In this document: positions 6,301 through 6,849 of the stretch, in pieces
How positions within the stretch are numbered: the stretch's first letter is position 1
Layout of the letters: the number at the start of each line of letters is the position of its first letter
Assembly (NCBI GenBank): GCA_029931885.1
Contig: JAOZRJ010000086.1
Span: forward strand, 1-6,849
From: Candidatus Omnitrophota bacterium
GTDB taxonomy: Bacteria > Omnitrophota > Koll11 > Zapsychrales > Aceulaceae
DNA length: 6,849 nucleotides
Direction: 5' to 3'
Translations under genes and position numbers: made by a program
The notes under the pieces: generated by a model
Seen by the model: only the letters and a program-made list of their open reading frames with translations
Database searches by the model: none
Told to the model about the DNA's origin: nothing

Positions 6301-6849
6301 CTCACGATGAATATTATTTTAGGTAGTTATAACAATGATTACGATAGGAATTTATTAAATGCGTTGAAAGAATTAAAAAGAAAAGTTCGTCCTTTTAATT
6401 ATGAAAGAATAAACATTCACGTCCGGCCTCTTTTGGAGAAAGTATTTTCTTTAAGAAAAGAACAAGAGATTATAGTGGCTATTATTGGCACTCTTAATAC
6501 TCCTTCCGTGTATAAGGAAATTTACGAAATGAAAGGGGCTAACTTGTTTGCAAGAGGAGAGATTTCAAGTTCATCTATTTTTCGGTCTTTATTTAGGTTG
6601 CTAGAAAAGAGTAACTTTGTTAAGCGACTTCCGGAGAGCTTGAGATATCATTTTGCTAAAAAATATATAAAATTGTGGCATGAACAGAATTTGGATGCGA
6701 CTTTTATTGAGGGTCAGAGAGAGCTATATAATGCTTGTAAAGAATGTAATTTAAAAGAAGAATTTATCATTAAGCTTTATATGGATCAGGAGGGTTCTAA
6801 AACTTCGCTTTATCAGGCCCTTGGTAAAATTTTGGATAATGTAAGAAAG
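1..6849 (+). CDS. Internal fragment of a giant multidomain protein (LMW-PTP / enzyme I / glycosyltransferase / radical SAM), open at both ends
   Basis: Frame 1 is open through all 2,283 codons, and the other frames are broken by frequent stops, as expected in AT-rich DNA. The frame has no start or stop in the window, so the true protein is longer at both ends. Four recognisable enzyme modules follow one another: LMW-PTP-like, PTS enzyme I-like, GT-A glycosyltransferase-like and radical SAM-like. They are separated by Lys/Glu-rich helical linkers. Conserved residues of all modules sit in the same frame, which argues against a chance open frame or a frameshift artefact. I see no signal peptide, tandem surface repeats, Ig-like or cadherin-like folds, and no convincing multi-span membrane region. 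The chemistry of the domains suggests a cytoplasmic location. No single gene name applies. The family resembles the very large multi-enzyme proteins of Omnitrophota (inference). The reading frame is very secure; the overall function is unknown. Confidence 0.95.
346..1347 (+). other. Region: charged alpha-helical segment of unknown function (residues 116-449)
   Basis: About 330 residues rich in Lys, Glu, Arg, Ile and Leu with few Pro, read as a bundle of amphipathic helices. It begins with a short polar stretch, including VSSSSVEIE at 141-149, that looks like a flexible linker after the phosphatase-like domain. I recognise no catalytic motif. It occupies the place where an enzyme I would have its N-terminal strand with the G-x-ASPGIAIG signature, but that signature is not seen. 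The region may be a spacer, a docking surface for a phosphorelay partner, or a diverged domain. Coiled-coil character is plausible around 290-320 and 440-475. The SD-like purine runs inside it (for example near 772 and 1003) have no in-frame ATG at normal spacing, so they do not mark a new gene. Confidence 0.6.
1348..2040 (+). other. Domain: enzyme I-like helical and phospho-histidine swivelling domain (residues 450-680)
   Basis: In PTS enzyme I this half accepts phosphate from PEP on a histidine and passes it to HPr, using an inserted helical domain to bind HPr. Residues 505-585 resemble the enzyme I helical part: FEEALVPTLKRME (515-527) parallels the FEAHLMLLED type helix, and YMLKRKKILFEYVADFL (562-578) parallels the YLKERAADVRDVGxRLL helix. 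A strand IVLVLDYVPTP (594-604) matches the VAxDLTPS strand. The active-site loop is NHYALAAKSMGIPV (630-643), matching TSHxAIxARxxGIPA, with the phosphorylatable His at 631 (bases 1891-1893; equivalent to His189 of E. coli enzyme I). The usual Thr-Ser before this His is Arg-Asn here, and the preceding GGxx is not kept. TIIVDPS (665-671) fits the strand ending the swivelling domain. No ATP-grasp domain precedes it, arguing against PEP synthase or pyruvate phosphate dikinase. Confidence 0.85.
2098..3000 (+). other. Domain: enzyme I-like PEP-binding TIM barrel (residues 700-1000)
   Basis: This is the PEP-utilising barrel that cleaves PEP and phosphorylates the swivelling-domain His. Motifs occur in the enzyme I order: ANADTP (712-717); RGIGLVRTENLF (730-741), matching GIGLxRTEFLF, with Arg736; FRVIDFQPDKK (770-780), matching the RTxDxGgDK motif, with Arg771; QQLRALI (807-813) then EFPMVED (827-833), matching QLRAILRA and MFPMI; AIMVEN (861-866), matching GVMVET, with metal-ligand Glu865; SIGSNDLILS (890-899), matching SIGTNDLTQY, with Asn894 and Asp895; Arg906; and SLCGDLADE (941-949), matching the CGELAGD motif, with proton-donor Cys943. 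The tail SLSMPSPSIEYFK (970-982) matches the closing SMSPxSIPxIK segment. Most catalytic and substrate residues are present, suggesting activity. One Arg-containing loop (GxRAIR) appears shortened. The alternative, a PEP synthase or dikinase, is less likely because RTE and CGDLADE are enzyme I-like. Confidence 0.88.
3001..3222 (+). other. Linker: charged helical spacer (residues 1001-1074)
   Basis: About 75 residues, rich in Glu, Lys and Leu/Ile, predicted to form two or three amphipathic helices, possibly a short coiled coil over 1015-1040. It ends in a polar stretch (GASSKIISS, 1063-1071) before the next domain begins. In enzyme I a C-terminal helix follows the barrel and helps dimerise it, so the first part may be its remnant. 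No catalytic motif is visible. Confidence 0.5.
3223..4305 (+). other. Domain: GT-A-type glycosyltransferase-like (residues 1075-1435)
   Basis: GT-A glycosyltransferases move a sugar from a nucleotide-sugar donor using a metal held by a DXD-type motif. The domain opens with strand LRINIQYGMYFTLP (1078-1091) and, after a connecting region, has VIQIHIVYP (1186-1194). It continues with the family-like YSQVHNVGIVKC (1221-1232), comparable to the xRNxGL helix, and strand TVFVDDDEIVRD (1242-1253) with the metal-binding Asp triad 1246-1248. MGGNMVFS (1332-1339) precedes VARGEDFDLLFNA (1352-1364), whose Glu-Asp pair fits the catalytic-base region. HYPPR (1384-1388) is the position where GT-A enzymes often place a metal-contacting His. 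The fold and motifs are clear, but donor and acceptor cannot be told. It looks closer to family 2 or an unclassified family than to a named enzyme. Its place between enzyme I-like and radical SAM modules is unusual. Confidence 0.8.
3314..3334. repeat. Perfect 8-bp inverted repeat inside the coding sequence
   Basis: The arm CTGTCGAT (3314-3321) and its exact reverse complement ATCGACAG (3327-3334) are separated by 5 bases. There is no T-run after it, and it lies in the middle of the open frame at the N-terminal part of the glycosyltransferase-like domain, so it is not a terminator. It could form a small hairpin in the mRNA, but most likely it is coincidental to coding TPVDGKST. Confidence 0.5.
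4306..4575 (+). other. Region: hydrophobic helical stretch after the glycosyltransferase (residues 1436-1525)
   Basis: Contains aromatic and aliphatic helices, the strongest being MFIGNFILGTYFLFIG (1452-1467), flanked by Lys1451 and Lys1468. It is about 16 residues, short for a spanning helix, and could be a membrane-dipping or peripheral anchor, as found in many glycosyltransferases that use lipid-linked acceptors. It could equally be a buried helix of the glycosyltransferase C-terminal subdomain. A polar stretch (GKGSSAVEKN, 1511-1520) then leads into the radical SAM-like domain. Confidence 0.45.
4576..5265 (+). other. Domain: radical SAM-like core (residues 1526-1755)
   Basis: Radical SAM enzymes use a [4Fe-4S] cluster to split S-adenosylmethionine and start radical reactions. 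The cluster motif CX3CX2C is present as CSLGCKNC (Cys1558, Cys1562, Cys1565), preceded by strand IKLFILGPNKC, as usual for the first barrel strand. The SAM-contacting GGE motif is represented by CMGEAFEDLEFLLSVLR (1604-1620), with Met-Gly-Glu instead of Gly-Gly-Glu. Later barrel strands are plausible at KIITNAAFA (1632-1640), VRFSVEK (1659-1665), with WDEYHEQAG (1672-1680) resembling the hDxxRg turn, and LHIQMIE (1704-1710). An extra CxxC (Cys1528, Cys1531) lies 27 residues before the cluster motif and could hold zinc or support a second cluster. Substrate unknown. I am confident of the superfamily, not of the reaction. Confidence 0.83.
5266..5760 (+). other. Region: C-terminal extension of the radical SAM-like module (residues 1756-1920)
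   Basis: This stretch begins with strands (NAMITINGAKNL, 1759-1770) and contains HYKLENGQLAPRG (1798-1810), GILNGKPQWYIN (1816-1827) and a lone Cys1830. It then becomes helical through LGEMNEVEEAIKRVNEDPIL (1838-1857). The pattern of small strands with a product-like readout followed by helices resembles the accessory C-terminal parts of many radical SAM proteins, where a sentence-like G-N-x(2,5)-L element follows the barrel. However, it does not carry the seven-Cys SPASM arrangement. Residues 1858-1920 are amphipathic helices. Its role could be substrate binding for the radical SAM core. Confidence 0.5.
5761..6435 (+). other. Region: unrecognised mainly helical segment (residues 1921-2145)
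   Basis: I do not recognise a family. The first part has a polar serine run (KSSSSIINK, 1926-1934), a Trp-rich turn RGWWGKA (1949-1955) and a Gly/Phe-rich stretch around 1956-1975. From about 1990 it becomes alternating amphipathic helices, including a Leu/Ile-rich candidate coiled coil at 2068-2090 (MILLDELARIDLRLKEIQHE). No Cys, His or Asp cluster suggests an active site. It may be a scaffold or an alpha-solenoid-like spacer between the radical SAM module and the winged-helix-like segment. Confidence 0.5.
6436..6675 (+). other. Region: winged-helix-like segment (residues 2146-2225)
   Basis: The order of elements resembles a winged helix-turn-helix: helix EQEIIVAIIGTLN (2154-2166); helix SVYKEIYEMKG (2169-2179); turn ARGEIS (2184-2189); recognition-like helix SSSIFRSLFRLLEKSNFV (2190-2207); then a wing-like strand pair KRLPESLRYHF (2208-2218). 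The ISxSSIxRxLxxLexxxfVkR pattern is typical of ArsR- or PadR-like regulators. Such folds also serve as protein-protein modules inside large enzymes, which is more likely here than DNA binding because the segment is internal to a giant chain. This is a fold guess from a short pattern and has not been tested by profile search. Confidence 0.4.
6676..6849 (+). other. Region: helical tail continuing beyond the window (residues 2226-2283)
   Basis: Amphipathic helices with a CxxC (Cys2246, Cys2249). The stretch EEFIIKLYMDQEGSKTSLYQ (2252-2271) with the following ALGKILDN loosely repeats the helix-turn-helix pattern of the preceding winged-helix-like segment, so a second copy may begin here. No stop codon is reached, so the protein goes on. 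Confidence 0.4.

Noticed and set aside
1..6849. Several separate genes fused by assembly or sequencing error
   Set aside because: Linkers between domains are long, of the same composition as the rest and free of stops or start signals. One frame runs through all of them, so repeated errors would be needed.
1..6849. Modular polyketide or non-ribosomal peptide synthase as an explanation for the length
   Set aside because: No ketosynthase, condensation, adenylation or carrier-protein motifs are visible.

Overview
The whole window is one uninterrupted plus-strand reading frame (frame 1). All 2,283 codons from base 1 to base 6849 are sense codons, with no stop and no credible internal gene start. 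Both ends are open: the first residues lie inside an enzyme domain whose catalytic start is upstream, and the last residues lie inside a helical region that continues downstream. The window is therefore an internal slice of a very large protein of more than 2,283 residues. I found no intergenic space, RNA gene, mobile element, CRISPR array, promoter or terminator.

Residue numbers below count from window codon 1. The order of parts is: the C-terminal part of a low-molecular-weight protein tyrosine phosphatase (LMW-PTP)-like domain (1-115); a charged helical region (116-449); a PTS enzyme I-like module with helical, phospho-histidine and PEP-binding barrel parts (450-1000); a helical linker (1001-1074); a GT-A-type glycosyltransferase-like domain (1075-1435); a hydrophobic helical stretch (1436-1525); a radical SAM-like domain with a CX3CX2C cluster motif (1526-1755) and its C-terminal extension (1756-1920); an unrecognised helical region (1921-2145); a winged-helix-like segment (2146-2225); and a tail (2226-2283).

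The DNA is AT-rich (about one third G+C by eye), with AT-rich third positions and the standard code (Trp is TGG, no in-frame TGA). A giant soluble bacterial protein with many different enzyme domains, in AT-rich DNA, best fits an uncultivated Omnitrophota (OP3) bacterium, a phylum known for giant genes. That assignment is inference from architecture and was not tested.

How the parts cooperate is unknown. The preserved catalytic residues suggest real activities: PEP-dependent histidine phosphorylation, sugar transfer, radical chemistry and possibly dephosphorylation, all on one chain. One hypothesis is a cytoplasmic multi-enzyme scaffold that modifies or assembles a glycan or glycoconjugate under phosphorylation control. 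Only the domain identities are supported by the sequence.
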